Positions 25,334 to 34,357 of a stretch of DNA of 64,000 nt are shown here, in pieces. The position numbers were made by a program, and so were the translations under genes. Origin of the DNA: Phocaeicola salanitronis DSM 18170. Lineage in GTDB: Bacteria; Bacteroidota; Bacteroidia; Bacteroidales; Bacteroidaceae. Each line of letters opens with the position of its first letter. Within the stretch, counting starts at the first letter, position 1. The DNA lies in assembly GCF_000190575.1 (NCBI RefSeq), contig NC_015164.1, positions 2,551,001 to 2,615,000 of the forward strand, written 5' to 3'. The notes under the pieces are model-generated. The model was not told the origin of the DNA. It did no database searches and saw only the letters and a program-made list of their open reading frames with translations.

Positions 25334-26800
25334 CTAAAAAAGCAAGATTTCGGGAATGACAATGGCTTTGTGCTGCTCTTCATCGAACACCACCGTCTGT
25401 GTCCGTTCGGCACTCACGGTATGATGAAAATCGCGCACTACGCCGATATAGCCGAACAACTCGGACAAGCCTTGGCTCAATCCCCCGTTTTCTTCTATCA
25501 CCGCTCCCAGCGAAACTTGCTTCTTCTTCCGCAATGCCTGCTGGACGCGTTGCTTCAGGATGCGCCGGTCTACCCGGTTCTGCACGAACAAGTTCCCAGC
25601 CGAACGGGCTTCGCTTATATCCGAGTTTGCCATCTCCAAAGCCTGGCTATAAGTCACTTCCATAGATTGTTCCAACGTAAGTTTGCGTTCCATCGGCATA
25701 GCAATCTCCGGCAAGGTCTCGACTTCCAACGTTATATCCGGCGTGATGCCCTTCTGCGCCAGCTGGAGCAAGGAAGCCTGAATGTCCCCTATCACTTGCT
25801 GTGCCAGTACCGCAGGCATGGCTCCGTTCTCGCAGATAATCCGGCTCAGCTTCTCCGCCATCTTGTCGTTCGCCTGATATACTTTCTTTCCCGCGGCATA
25901 CAGATATTGTTTCATGTTTTTCAGGAACGTATCGTTCACCTCCAAGCGCTTCTCGTCCAGCGTATCATACAGATGCTCCACCAATTCATCCCATGTATGC
26001 TGCAGGGAAGGAGTCAGCAAGAAGTCCCAAAAGGCATAAAAGCTCTTGCCTTGCGAGCTTTGTTGCAGATTTCCCAAGGCATCAAACGTAAAGCCTAAGA
26101 TATCGCCCTTGGAATATTCGCCTTCCGCATGTTTGCGGTAAATGTCTTTGGTAATGCGCTTGAAGTTCTCCTCCACTTCCTTAAAATCGGAAAGCAGTTC
26201 CTTTGCCGACTGGCTTATCTGCTTGAAGCGTGGCACTATCTGGTATTCTTCGAAAATCTCGGCATCGCCTCCCTCCTGAATCGCTTGGATTTGGCATTCT
26301 ATCTCACGTTTCTTCTCTTCCAGCATCCGGATGCGTTCTTCCTTGTCCTCGTTGGTAAACTCTACCAGTTCTTTCAATTGCCCGAACAAGTTCATAAACT
26401 TCGATTCCGTACCAACAAACTCTTCGCGTTTCAGGCTCAAAAGCCAATCTATGGTCTTGCTTGCATAAAGCGAAAGTTCGTAAAAAACCTCACCCGTTTC
26501 CTCCTGATAATTGCGCAAGAAACCCTTATCGGTCCACCGCTGGATATACTTGCTTGCCTTTTCCTCGAACGTATCGAAAGCCGTAATCCCGCTTTCCTCA
26601 TCCTGCTCCAAATGCACGGCATTCAGATAATCGGCAAGCTGCATCCGCAAAGACTCGAAAGGTACGGCGGTCTGCCGGTGATAGAACGTCTTAAAAAGGA
26701 ACAAGATAATCAGCTGACGATTGCGCAAGCGAAGCAATTCCACGCAAGGCGAAGTATGCAAGATTTCAGATAAAACTTCAGTTTGTGACGCCATTCTCAT
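25334..26800 (-). CDS. mksF: MksF/JetA-like kleisin subunit (DUF3375)
   Basis: This 488-residue protein starts at ATG 26800 (a TTG two codons upstream and an ATG two codons downstream are alternatives). The N-terminal winged-helix region LLRLRNRQLIILFLFKTFYH and ADYLNAVHLEQDEE...YIQRWTDKGFLRNYQEETGEVFYEL matches the DUF3375 pattern of JetA/MksF. A coiled coil (DKEERIRMLEEKKREIECQI) follows at ~150-200, and a C-terminal winged helix ends the protein. It acts as the kleisin closing the SMC ring. It is the first gene of the operon mksF-mksE-mksB. No promoter with a clear -7 box is visible just upstream. Confidence 0.83.
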   Translation of the reverse strand: MRMASQTEVLSEILHTSPCVELLRLRNRQLIILFLFKTFYHRQTAVPFESLRMQLADYLNAVHLEQDEESGITAFDTFEEKASKYIQRWTDKGFLRNYQEETGEVFYELSLYASKTIDWLLSLKREEFVGTESKFMNLFGQLKELVEFTNEDKEERIRMLEEKKREIECQIQAIQEGGDAEIFEEYQIVPRFKQISQSAKELLSDFKEVEENFKRITKDIYRKHAEGEYSKGDILGFTFDALGNLQQSSQGKSFYAFWDFLLTPSLQHTWDELVEHLYDTLDEKRLEVNDTFLKNMKQYLYAAGKKVYQANDKMAEKLSRIICENGAMPAVLAQQVIGDIQASLLQLAQKGITPDITLEVETLPEIAMPMERKLTLEQSMEVTYSQALEMANSDISEARSAGNLFVQNRVDRRILKQRVQQALRKKKQVSLGAVIEENGGLSQGLSELFGYIGVVRDFHHTVSAERTQTVVFDEEQHKAIVIPEILLF

Positions 26801-26937
26801 TTTCAATTAACGTGCAAAAATACAAACTTCTTGCGGAAATAAAAAATGAATTATCCAAAGGCATTTATTTTTCTACACGTCCGACATCCGTCCGGAAGCC
26901 TGTTTCATTTATCGCCGCATATAGCCGCGTTGCTTGT

Positions 26938-26998
26938 ACGATTAGTAATCGTCACGCCGCACGATTAATAATTGTCATGCTGTACGATTAGTAATCGT
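26938..26998. repeat. Triple-palindrome cluster C (3 x 15 bp, 23-bp period)
   Basis: ACGATTAGTAATCGT occurs at 26938-26952 and 26984-26998, with a variant ACGATTAATAATTGT at 26961-26975. The period is exactly 23 with 8-base spacers. This is the cluster A palindrome read on the other strand. It lies between mksF and the beta-helix lipoprotein gene. Confidence 0.9.
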
Positions 26999-27022
26999 AC
27001 CGGCTGCGCGGCTATAAAACAA

Positions 27023-27060
27023 TTTGCCCGGACCTGTATCCAATTACAAGTCCGGGCAAA
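27023..27060 (-). terminator. Terminator of the beta-helix lipoprotein gene
   Basis: TTTGCCCGGAC (27023-27033) pairs perfectly with GTCCGGGCAAA (27050-27060), with a short loop. It lies 36 bases past the stop codon of the minus-strand gene. Confidence 0.75.
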
Positions 27061-27095
27061 CAAAATTCTCTTTGCTCTTAATTCTTCCTATAGAA

Positions 27096-29342
27096 TCAGA
27101 ACTGATATCCTGTCCAATCGAAGTCTGCGGCAGAAGCTCCGGTATTGCCATCGGCTACGGTAACCTCACCTGTTCCGTGTATTTCATCGCCTGTAAGCGT
27201 CGAAGTCAATTCATTGGTTACAGAAATAACTGTAGTTGCTTGTGCATCGCCTTTGCTATCTGTCAGGTCTACCAAGTCGTCTACCGTACCTGTACCGATA
27301 ACCAATGCATTGGTAATGGTAGCTTTCGCACCACGGCGAATCTTGATAGCGTCTACCATTTCGGCTGCTTCAGACAAGTTTTCGATAGTCATGTTCTCGA
27401 TGGTGAAGTCGGATTGCGGAGCGTGGTCAGCACCGTTTCCGTCCAGATTTCCGTCAGCTTCTACACCACGCGGGTCTTCTTCGGTGCTGGTGAATCCGGC
27501 TTCCCAACGTCCGTAGCAGTCCTTCAGCGTACCGCAATAGCCTTGAGTGAAGTCGAACATATCGTCATCGCAGTTTACGGCAAGCAGTCCGGTTACGTTT
27601 ACCGAGCCTCCGAAGAATTCGATGGCATCATCGGCACCTTCTGCAATATAAATGTTTTCAATCACCGTTCCGTTTCCTACTGCATTCAGTGTAAGTCCGT
27701 TGTGTTCGACATCGGCATTCGAACGTGCTCCGGTATAAAGCAGCTTGACATAACGCAATACGCCCGAATTGTCGGCATTGTCATCGCCTCCGTAGGGTTG
27801 GTTGTTATCAATCTCGGTAGCACCTTCGGTTACAGTTCCCTCTACGCCTGAGATGCGGGCATAACCGTTGATAATCAATCCGCCCCAGTAACCCGGTCCG
27901 GCATTGGCTTCATCTTCTGCCGTAAAGGTAATGGGAGCCTCAGCAGTTCCTTCTGCCATAATCTTACCGCCACGTTCTACCAGCAAGTAATTGCCAAAAC
28001 CTTCTTTTGCCTTGATGGTCAACCCGGCAGGGATGGTCAGCGTAGCACCTTCTTTCACTACTACAGCACCTTCGAGTGTATATCCAGTATTCGCATCGAG
28101 AGTCATATCCGAAGCGATATCGCCTGAAAGGGTTGCCGTAGCAGGTTCCGGAGCTTCGGTTTCGCCCGGGAACTGATAGCCTGTCCATGACAGTGCACTG
28201 GTATTGGCACCCGTATTTCCTGCCTCCATCACGATGCCTTCGTAAGTGCCTTCTGCGTTCAAGTCGCCATCGGTAGTAGCCGAAGCCAACTGATTGCTTA
28301 CACTCATTTCAGTACCTTCACCTGCTCCGCCTTTTCCATCGGTCACGTCAATCAGGTTTTCTACAGGACCTGTACCCATTACCAAAGCGTTGGTGATGTG
28401 TGCTGTAGCACCGCGGCGTACCTTGATAGCATCGTTCATCGAATAATCAGAGAAATTAGCGATAGTCATGTTCTCTATACGGAAGTCTGATTGCGGGGTA
28501 TGGTCAGGACCATTCCCGTCCAAGTTTCCATCCGCTTCAATGCCGCGCGGGTCTTCTTCGGTGCTGGTGAAACCTTCTTCCCAAATGCCGTAGCAGTTAG
28601 ACAAGGTACCAGAATAACCCTGAGTAAAGTCGAACATATCGTCATCACAGTTTACAGCAAGCAAATTGCTTACATTTGCTGTACCTCCGAAGAACTCGAT
28701 AGCATCGTCGGCACCTTCTACAATATATACATTGTTAATGGTAGTACCATTACCTACACCGTTTAAGGTCAAACCGTTGTGCTCGATGTCTGCACTTGAG
28801 CGCGCTCCGGTGTACCACAATTCGATGTATTGCAATGTTCCGCTATTGTCGGCAGCATCGCTTCCTCCGTAAGCCATGTTGTTGTCCACCTCGGTAGCAC
28901 CGGTAGCGGTACTTCCTGCAGGACCTGAAATAGGAGCCTTACCATTGATAATCAAACCGCCCCAATAGCCCGGCTCAGCCTTGCTTTCATCGTCTACCGT
29001 AAACACGATGGGAGCCTGTGCCGTACCTTGGGCATTGATGCGTCCGCCCTGTGCCACAATGATGTATTTGTCGAAGCCCTGTTGCGCCTTGATGGTAGTT
29101 CCGGCAGGAATTTCAAGAACAGCGCCATCGGGTACAGTCAGCGTACCAGTCAAAAGATATTCCGTATTGGCATCCAAGGTCATCGTTCCTTCCACATTAC
29201 CCGAAAGCTCAACGGTTTCTGTAGGTTCTTCACCTCCGCCTTGGTCTCCGCCTTGAGGATCGTCATCGTCACTACAAGAAGTCAGTGATACACTGCTTGC
29301 CAATGCGGCAAACAACATCGCATTTAAGAAAAACTTTTTCAT
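27096..29342 (-). CDS. Surface lipoprotein of two tandem beta-helix-like halves
   Basis: The product has 748 residues. The signal MKKFFLNAMLFAALASSVSL is followed by a TSC lipobox and a DDDDPQGGDQGGGEE stretch (first residues quoted), typical of surface-exported Bacteroidales lipoproteins with acidic residues after the acylated Cys. The mature part consists of two homologous halves (about residues 45-390 and 400-748). Each runs from SG(N/D)..TMTLDANT through PGYWGGLIING, EHNGLTLN.VGNGT, EGADDAIEFFGG, NCDDDMFDFTQGY, GFTSTEEDPRG and EADGNLDGNG to ALVIGTG and WTGYQF. Repeated Asp/Asn/Gly-rich turns suggest right-handed parallel beta-helices, perhaps metal binding. It sits directly downstream of a TonB-dependent receptor gene (65-base gap), as the likely surface partner. 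No SusD is present and the substrate is unknown. Confidence 0.8.
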   Translation of the reverse strand: MKKFFLNAMLFAALASSVSLTSCSDDDDPQGGDQGGGEEPTETVELSGNVEGTMTLDANTEYLLTGTLTVPDGAVLEIPAGTTIKAQQGFDKYIIVAQGGRINAQGTAQAPIVFTVDDESKAEPGYWGGLIINGKAPISGPAGSTATGATEVDNNMAYGGSDAADNSGTLQYIELWYTGARSSADIEHNGLTLNGVGNGTTINNVYIVEGADDAIEFFGGTANVSNLLAVNCDDDMFDFTQGYSGTLSNCYGIWEEGFTSTEEDPRGIEADGNLDGNGPDHTPQSDFRIENMTIANFSDYSMNDAIKVRRGATAHITNALVMGTGPVENLIDVTDGKGGAGEGTEMSVSNQLASATTDGDLNAEGTYEGIVMEAGNTGANTSALSWTGYQFPGETEAPEPATATLSGDIASDMTLDANTGYTLEGAVVVKEGATLTIPAGLTIKAKEGFGNYLLVERGGKIMAEGTAEAPITFTAEDEANAGPGYWGGLIINGYARISGVEGTVTEGATEIDNNQPYGGDDNADNSGVLRYVKLLYTGARSNADVEHNGLTLNAVGNGTVIENIYIAEGADDAIEFFGGSVNVTGLLAVNCDDDMFDFTQGYCGTLKDCYGRWEAGFTSTEEDPRGVEADGNLDGNGADHAPQSDFTIENMTIENLSEAAEMVDAIKIRRGAKATITNALVIGTGTVDDLVDLTDSKGDAQATTVISVTNELTSTLTGDEIHGTGEVTVADGNTGASAADFDWTGYQF

Positions 29343-29407
29343 TGTTCGATAATTTGGTTAAAATTATAGTTTGGTTTATTGTTCTGATTATATTTTTCCA
29401 AGCAGAC

Positions 29408-32107
29408 TTAGAACGTGCATGCCACCCCAAGGCTGAAATCGATTCCTCTGCGGTACTTGCTTAACACCACCTCTTCATTCGTTGCATTTCCTTTACGTGT
29501 CAGCTGGTGAACGGAGTTCAACAAGTTTTGCGCTTTCAGGCTGATGGTAAAGTGCTCGCCAATCTTAGCCGAAGATACAAAGTCAAGCGTCGGAATCCCG
29601 TTTTCTACAATGTCCTGGTATCCTTGTGTGCCGATGGTGTACAGACGGTCGCTGAAATAATTGAACACCAATGCATTGGTAAACGAGTTGCTTCCTTTAC
29701 GCACCAAGTAAGTCAGGTCGGCATTGACAAGCCAGGGAGCCGCGCCTTCCAACTGGGAACCGGTCGGGTCGGTAGCCAAAGGCACTTTCGCACACGTATA
29801 TGTATAAGCGCCGTTCACACCGAGACTCAGCTTATGCAGACCTCCGTCTTGCATCGGATGAGAAAACAAGTCTTTCCGTATCTCGATTTCCGCACCGGCT
29901 ACAGTAGCATGGTCGGCTATGTTTTCATACGAAAGGAATCCGCCGGCACTGGCAATCTCGATACGTGAAATCGGATTTTTGATGTATTTATAGAATCCGG
30001 TCACCGAAATCAGTTCGCCGGACGAAAGATACCAGTCCCATTTCAAATCCACGTTATAGTTATCCGACGGTTGCAAATCAGGATTACCCTGGCTATTGAA
30101 TGTAACGTTTACATAACGGAACGGAGATATTTCCTTTGCCTGAGGCAAGGTATAAGTCTTGCTGGCTGCAAACCGGAGCGAATGCTTGTCATTGAAATTA
30201 TAACGCAAGTTGATGCTGGGCAGCACATAGTCTTTGTTGATGGACTGGCTTCCCTGCGTTCCGCCACGGTTCACATTATAATCTACATCCATATTCACTT
30301 TATCATACTTCACACCCACGTTGGCAATGAACCCTTCGGTAAACTGGTAGGTAGCCTCTGCGTATGCCGAATGGATTTTCTTATCCACGGTGTACTCGTC
30401 TACGTTCTTGTCGAGGACAAAGTAGTTATTATCCAGATTCTCTTGTGTATAATAATTATCAAACCGTACATTATTGATATCAAACTCTTCCTGACGCACT
30501 ACCGACATATCATACTCGGTAGCTGTAAAATTATCGTCCACAATGCGTCCGGCATAGCCCAACTGGATGTTGGATTCCTGTGAAAAGTCATCGGGAAGTT
30601 TATAAGTAAAACCTGCACGGATATTCAAGTCGTCTTCGTTCAGCTCCGAAAAATACCGCTGCTGGATACCGGTACCTCTCATCGGCACATAACCCTCATC
30701 GCGTTTCACCAGGTTGTTGATGCGCCGGTCAGGTTCCAGTCCTTTGATAATGTTATAAGCGGCACCTACATTAAAGTCGAGCTTATCCGCCAACGCCCAT
30801 TTGGTATCCAGCTGATTGACGAAAAGCAAGTTGTCATTGGTCTGCTGGCGGCGCATGAAACCTTCGTAGGTGTCCGAAGACTGGTAATCGGCATCCATAC
30901 CCAAGTAGTCGCCCACCGATTCGCGCGAAGCGTGCAACATGATGAAATTGTATGTCAATTCATGCTTGTTATTATGCAGATAGTTCAGATTTGCCATCAC
31001 GACTTGCGAAGTCTCCACATTCGACTTCTTCCCGAGCATATCCTGCGAAAGCTCACCCGTGGTAATCGAATTGCGCACTTCTTCTTCATAATAAGAATAA
31101 TCGCGGTTATGACTGGCAATCAGGTAGAACGAAAGCGGATTGTCGTGGATATCAAATTTCTTTCCGCCCGAAATGCTATAACTTTGGTTTACCAGCCCGT
31201 TCTTCTTCGAAGGATCCAAGCGGTTCTGGAAGTTGTATACAGAAAGATCATCGCCCGGCTGCTTGCTATTGGCGAAACCAAAGGCATTCGCTCCGTCCAT
31301 TTTCAAGAAATCGGACGAAAGCGATTGCGTATTGAAGCCGCCCGAAACGCTGGCGTTCACTTCACCATAGCCCGTCAGCTCTTTCGAAGAAATGTTGATG
31401 TTGGCTCCCGCCACATCGGCGTATGTATTGCCATAAAAAGCTTTGTTGACATCTACCGACTGGATAATGTCAGTAGAAAAGAAATCGAGCGCAATGTTCT
31501 TGTATTCCGGATCTTCCGAAGGAATCGGATAACGGTTCAATGTGGTCAGATTATACCGGTCGCCCAATCCACGTACAAATACGTTCTTTACACCGTCTTG
31601 CTTCGAGATTCCTGATATCTTTGTAACGGCTCCTTCGGCATCCCCTACCCCCTTACGGGATAATTCCTGAGCACCCACCGACTGAATTGCCACCACCGAT
31701 TTCTTTTGCTCCAATAAAGTAACGTTCTCCGACTCGCGGTTCGCCTTAGCCACAACCACCACATCCGACAACATTTGTGTATCGGGCTCCAACTCGAAAT
31801 CGAGTGTGGTCACTTTGTTATCCTCTACCTTTACTTGGCGTTTGACCGTCGTTTTATAACCAACATATTTGATTTCAATATCATAGATACCGTCTTCCAC
31901 CCCTTTCAGCTGGAAGTTTCCGTCTATATCCGTTACAGCTCCGATATTGCTTCCCATAATCCGGATAGTAGCACCAATAAGAGGCTCCTTGGATTGGTGG
32001 TCCTTGATGCTCCCTTTTACGTTTACATTCACCTCAACTGCAAATACACTGGCGGCAAACATCGGTAAGAATGCAGCCGTCATCATCCATCGTTTAACTC
32101 TTTTCAT
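29408..32107 (-). CDS. TonB-dependent outer-membrane receptor (SusC-like N-terminal extension)
   Basis: The protein has 899 residues. A signal peptide ends near ASVFA. It is followed by a carboxypeptidase-regulatory-like domain (GSIKDHQSKEPLIGATIRIM, then GAVTDIDGNFQLKGV; ~30-115) and a plug domain (~120-240, with GVGDAEGAVTKISGIS and VFVRGLGDRYN). A ~22-strand barrel ends in the aromatic C-terminus FSLGVACTF. It should import a ligand with TonB-ExbBD energy. It is the first gene of a two-gene unit with the beta-helix lipoprotein, in place of the usual SusD. A TTTCTTTG box at 32146-32139, one mismatch from the -7 consensus, may drive it. Confidence 0.9.
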   Translation of the reverse strand: MKRVKRWMMTAAFLPMFAASVFAVEVNVNVKGSIKDHQSKEPLIGATIRIMGSNIGAVTDIDGNFQLKGVEDGIYDIEIKYVGYKTTVKRQVKVEDNKVTTLDFELEPDTQMLSDVVVVAKANRESENVTLLEQKKSVVAIQSVGAQELSRKGVGDAEGAVTKISGISKQDGVKNVFVRGLGDRYNLTTLNRYPIPSEDPEYKNIALDFFSTDIIQSVDVNKAFYGNTYADVAGANINISSKELTGYGEVNASVSGGFNTQSLSSDFLKMDGANAFGFANSKQPGDDLSVYNFQNRLDPSKKNGLVNQSYSISGGKKFDIHDNPLSFYLIASHNRDYSYYEEEVRNSITTGELSQDMLGKKSNVETSQVVMANLNYLHNNKHELTYNFIMLHASRESVGDYLGMDADYQSSDTYEGFMRRQQTNDNLLFVNQLDTKWALADKLDFNVGAAYNIIKGLEPDRRINNLVKRDEGYVPMRGTGIQQRYFSELNEDDLNIRAGFTYKLPDDFSQESNIQLGYAGRIVDDNFTATEYDMSVVRQEEFDINNVRFDNYYTQENLDNNYFVLDKNVDEYTVDKKIHSAYAEATYQFTEGFIANVGVKYDKVNMDVDYNVNRGGTQGSQSINKDYVLPSINLRYNFNDKHSLRFAASKTYTLPQAKEISPFRYVNVTFNSQGNPDLQPSDNYNVDLKWDWYLSSGELISVTGFYKYIKNPISRIEIASAGGFLSYENIADHATVAGAEIEIRKDLFSHPMQDGGLHKLSLGVNGAYTYTCAKVPLATDPTGSQLEGAAPWLVNADLTYLVRKGSNSFTNALVFNYFSDRLYTIGTQGYQDIVENGIPTLDFVSSAKIGEHFTISLKAQNLLNSVHQLTRKGNATNEEVVLSKYRRGIDFSLGVACTF

Positions 32108-32286
32108 TACCTTCTTTTTACTAAACTTTTACCGAGTGCAAAGAAAGAGCTTCCCTTTTACAGGTATACGACAATCGGATAACTTTCCGTTTACAAGTCC
32201 GTTGCAATAAGATTACAATATTGAAGAAGTTGTATGCCCCTGCATACCGAATAAGGCAGAATGCCGGAAACGGACATGTAAGCGTT

Positions 32287-32657
32287 TTACTTCTTTACTC
32301 TTTTCCTGTCTTCAATAATGGCATCCTTGTTCTCCAACGCCCAACTTATCAGCGCATTGATGTGCGGAAGCAACGAATGGGTACGCGGTGTCAGGGCATA
32401 CTCCACCCTCGGAGGCACTTCCGGATAGACGGTACGGGTAATATAGCCGTCCTCCTCTAACGTCCGCAAGGTTACGGTCAGCATCTTCTGCGATATGTCC
32501 GGGATTTCGCGCTGCAACTCCTTGAAGCGCATGACTTCCTTACCCGCCTTGTTAGCGTATATATAACCAGAAGCGACCATTTGTCACAGAGCCTTGCCAA
32601 GATGTTCCGTATCGGGCAATCCGGAAACATCATATCTTCTATCATTGTCCTATCCAT
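32287..32657 (-). pseudogene. HxlR-family regulator with a frameshift
   Basis: From ATG 32657 the minus strand reads MDRTMIEDMMFPDCPIRNIL, then [15 protein letters not shown], a proper HxlR N-terminus with the CP...DKWSLLV motif. That frame then leaves the family. From about 32553 another frame continues [20 protein letters not shown], then [17 protein letters not shown] and the hallmark [13 protein letters not shown], to the stop at 32287. Restoring one A in CTAAC (32551-32555) gives one continuous ~123-residue protein. The 97-residue downstream frame lacks the N-terminal helix and redox-type Cys. It is divergent from the gene at 33200, which it would normally regulate. A sequencing error or genuine loss are both possible. 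Confidence 0.8.
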
Positions 32658-32842
32658 ATTATATTGCTTTTCAATTCACTCTACAAAAGTAATCAAATTC
32701 CTTTTATGTAGCAAGCTTTTATCGGATGGGCGGCAATCAGCCCTTATCCTCCACATTATTTATTATAAAAGACAAGCCAATTTCATTGAACCGATAACTG
32801 AAAATCTTCATGCACTTAGCTACATTCTATATTCCACCAGCC

Positions 32843-32898
32843 GGAATATACATTCCACGGGCTGGAATGTACGTTCCATGGGCTGGAATATACATTCC
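32843..32898. repeat. Triple-palindrome cluster D (3 x 14 bp, 21-bp period)
   Basis: GGAATATACATTCC (32843-32856), GGAATGTACGTTCC (32864-32877) and GGAATATACATTCC (32885-32898) are centred 21 bases apart. Half units flank the array (TATTCC at about 32830, GGAATG at about 32906). It lies in the divergent gap between the HxlR relic and the MBL-like gene. Confidence 0.88.
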
Positions 32899-33075
32899 AC
32901 GCCGTGGAATGTAGAATGGAACTAACTGCATACAAGAAACAAGCTCGTTGAAAACACATAGTGAGCACACGCAATCTGCCAAATATAGAAGCTGATGAAA
33001 CTACGGACATTCACTCATTTTTTTCAAAAAATATGGGTCTGTAACTAACTTGTATACAGCAATGGTTACTTCCTC

Positions 33076-33133
33076 GTAAGTATCTGACGCACAAGTGCTT
33101 ACTTGCAAAAGTGGATTTCCCTTGATAACTTTG
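33076..33133 (+). promoter_or_regulatory. Promoter and candidate HxlR operator of the MBL-like gene
   Basis: The -7 TAACTTTG (33126-33133) is a perfect match, with TTGC at 33103-33106 placed 19 bases upstream. An inverted repeat, GTAAG (33076-33080) and CTTAC (33098-33102), abuts the -33 element, as expected for a binding site of the divergent HxlR protein. The operator assignment is inference. Confidence 0.5.
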
Positions 33134-33199
33134 CAATACCAAAGGAAACAAAGACACTTTTGGTAAGTAATCAAATTAACCTATTAAACAAGCAAGAGT

Positions 33200-34042
33200 A
33201 TGAAAAATGTAACATTGAAATTATTTATTCTGTTCAACCTTTTAACAATTACAGCTATGGCACAGACAAAAGGACGTTTCGAGGTACACGACCTCGGCAA
33301 TTTCACACTGCACGTGTATTATACCAACGATGCGTTGGGCGATGCAAGCTACATCATCGAGGGCAAGGATGCGCTCGTGACCATGGAACAACCGCTGTTC
33401 AAGGACAACGTAGCGGAATTTGACGCTTATCTTTCCAAACTGGGCAAAACGGTAGAGACACGCATCACGGACTATCATGTGGGCGGAACCGGAAATCATG
33501 AGGTGGTGATGGCGGAAGGTATGCCCGAATTTACGAAGGGGGAAATCTATGGCGGCATGATGAAAGGATTCGCGCAGGTTTTCGGCGATGCCCTGACCAA
33601 CATGCCTACAGGCAAGGCTTCGGAAGTGGCATTCGGCACTACGCAGACTTGGGCAGGAGTTCCGTTCGAGTTCCGCCACGGAGCGACATCCGATTTTCCG
33701 GGCGCAAGCATCCTGATAGGAGGCAAGGTTTATTATACGCACTGGACTCCGGCAAAGGCACACGTAAGCCATTTGCAGGTTTCTTCTCCGGCTGCCATTG
33801 ATGCGGAAATAGCAGAAGCGAAAAAGTCACTGGCATCGGGAGCGGAACTGTTCATCGGCGGACACGGAGGTGCGGCAAAGCGCGATGCGGTAGAGTTCAA
33901 AATCGACTATCTGAAAAAGATGAAAGAAGTGCTCGGCAATAACCAGACGGCACAAGCTTTTATGGACGACATGAAGAAAGCTTTCCCCGGACTGCCGGGA
34001 GAAGCCGGACTGGAAGAATTGAGTAAGGCACTCTACAAATAA
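33200..34042 (+). CDS. Secreted metallo-beta-lactamase-fold-like protein
   Basis: The product has 280 residues with a Sec signal ending TITAMAQ (~residue 22). FTLHVYYTNDALGDASYIIE, then GKDALVTMEQPL, resembles the opening strands of MBL-fold proteins. At the place of the HxHxDH metal motif it has TDYHVGGTGNH, so the canonical zinc site is incomplete. Later His residues (YYTHWTPAKAHVSH, FIGGHGG) could still contribute ligands. Activity is therefore uncertain. Its position divergent from an HxlR-type gene suggests induction by reactive or electrophilic compounds, but with that regulator frameshifted the gene may be deregulated. Confidence 0.6.
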   Translation: MKNVTLKLFILFNLLTITAMAQTKGRFEVHDLGNFTLHVYYTNDALGDASYIIEGKDALVTMEQPLFKDNVAEFDAYLSKLGKTVETRITDYHVGGTGNHEVVMAEGMPEFTKGEIYGGMMKGFAQVFGDALTNMPTGKASEVAFGTTQTWAGVPFEFRHGATSDFPGASILIGGKVYYTHWTPAKAHVSHLQVSSPAAIDAEIAEAKKSLASGAELFIGGHGGAAKRDAVEFKIDYLKKMKEVLGNNQTAQAFMDDMKKAFPGLPGEAGLEELSKALYK

Positions 34043-34060
34043 TTATCGAATAAAACCAAT

Positions 34061-34182
34061 CAGGAGTTAAAAGGGAGTTATAAGGAGTTATCGTCCGCCT
34101 GGCGGACTGGGAGTTAGACGCCAATACTTTTTGCATCGTTTTCAGAAGCAAGACTATTGACCTTTAACTCCTATAACTCCTG
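34061..34182. repeat. AGGAGTTA direct and inverted repeats
   Basis: CAGGAGTTA, GGGAGTTAT and AGGAGTTAT stand in tandem at 34061-34091, and an inverted copy (TTTAACTCCTATAACTCCTG) is at 34163-34182. Between them is a palindrome GTCCGCCTGGCGGAC (34093-34107). The gap lies between convergent genes (MBL-like and mutS), so this may act as a terminator. Confidence 0.55.
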
Positions 34183-34254
34183 TGAAACATAACTACGTTT
34201 ATACTATGCATGGTATAAATTTGTGCATTTCCTTGAACATCTCGTACCGTTTCT

Positions 34255-34282
34255 GTAGAGACGATGTGCACATCGTCTCTAC
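34255..34282. repeat. 28-bp perfect palindrome
   Basis: GTAGAGACGATGTG is followed immediately by its exact reverse complement CACATCGTCTCTAC. It lies 75 bases past the mutS stop on the minus strand. Its role is not clear; it could contribute to termination. Confidence 0.8.
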
Positions 34283-34357
34283 TACGTGGCATATACAAAA
34301 TACATATTTTAATGCCGTTTAAAGTATAATCCTGATTCGCATAAATAGTAAATACCC

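Noticed and set aside
33200..34042. Functional metallo-beta-lactamase
   Set aside because: The HxHxDH motif is not intact, so a zinc hydrolase or drug-inactivating function is not claimed; only the fold-level similarity is kept.
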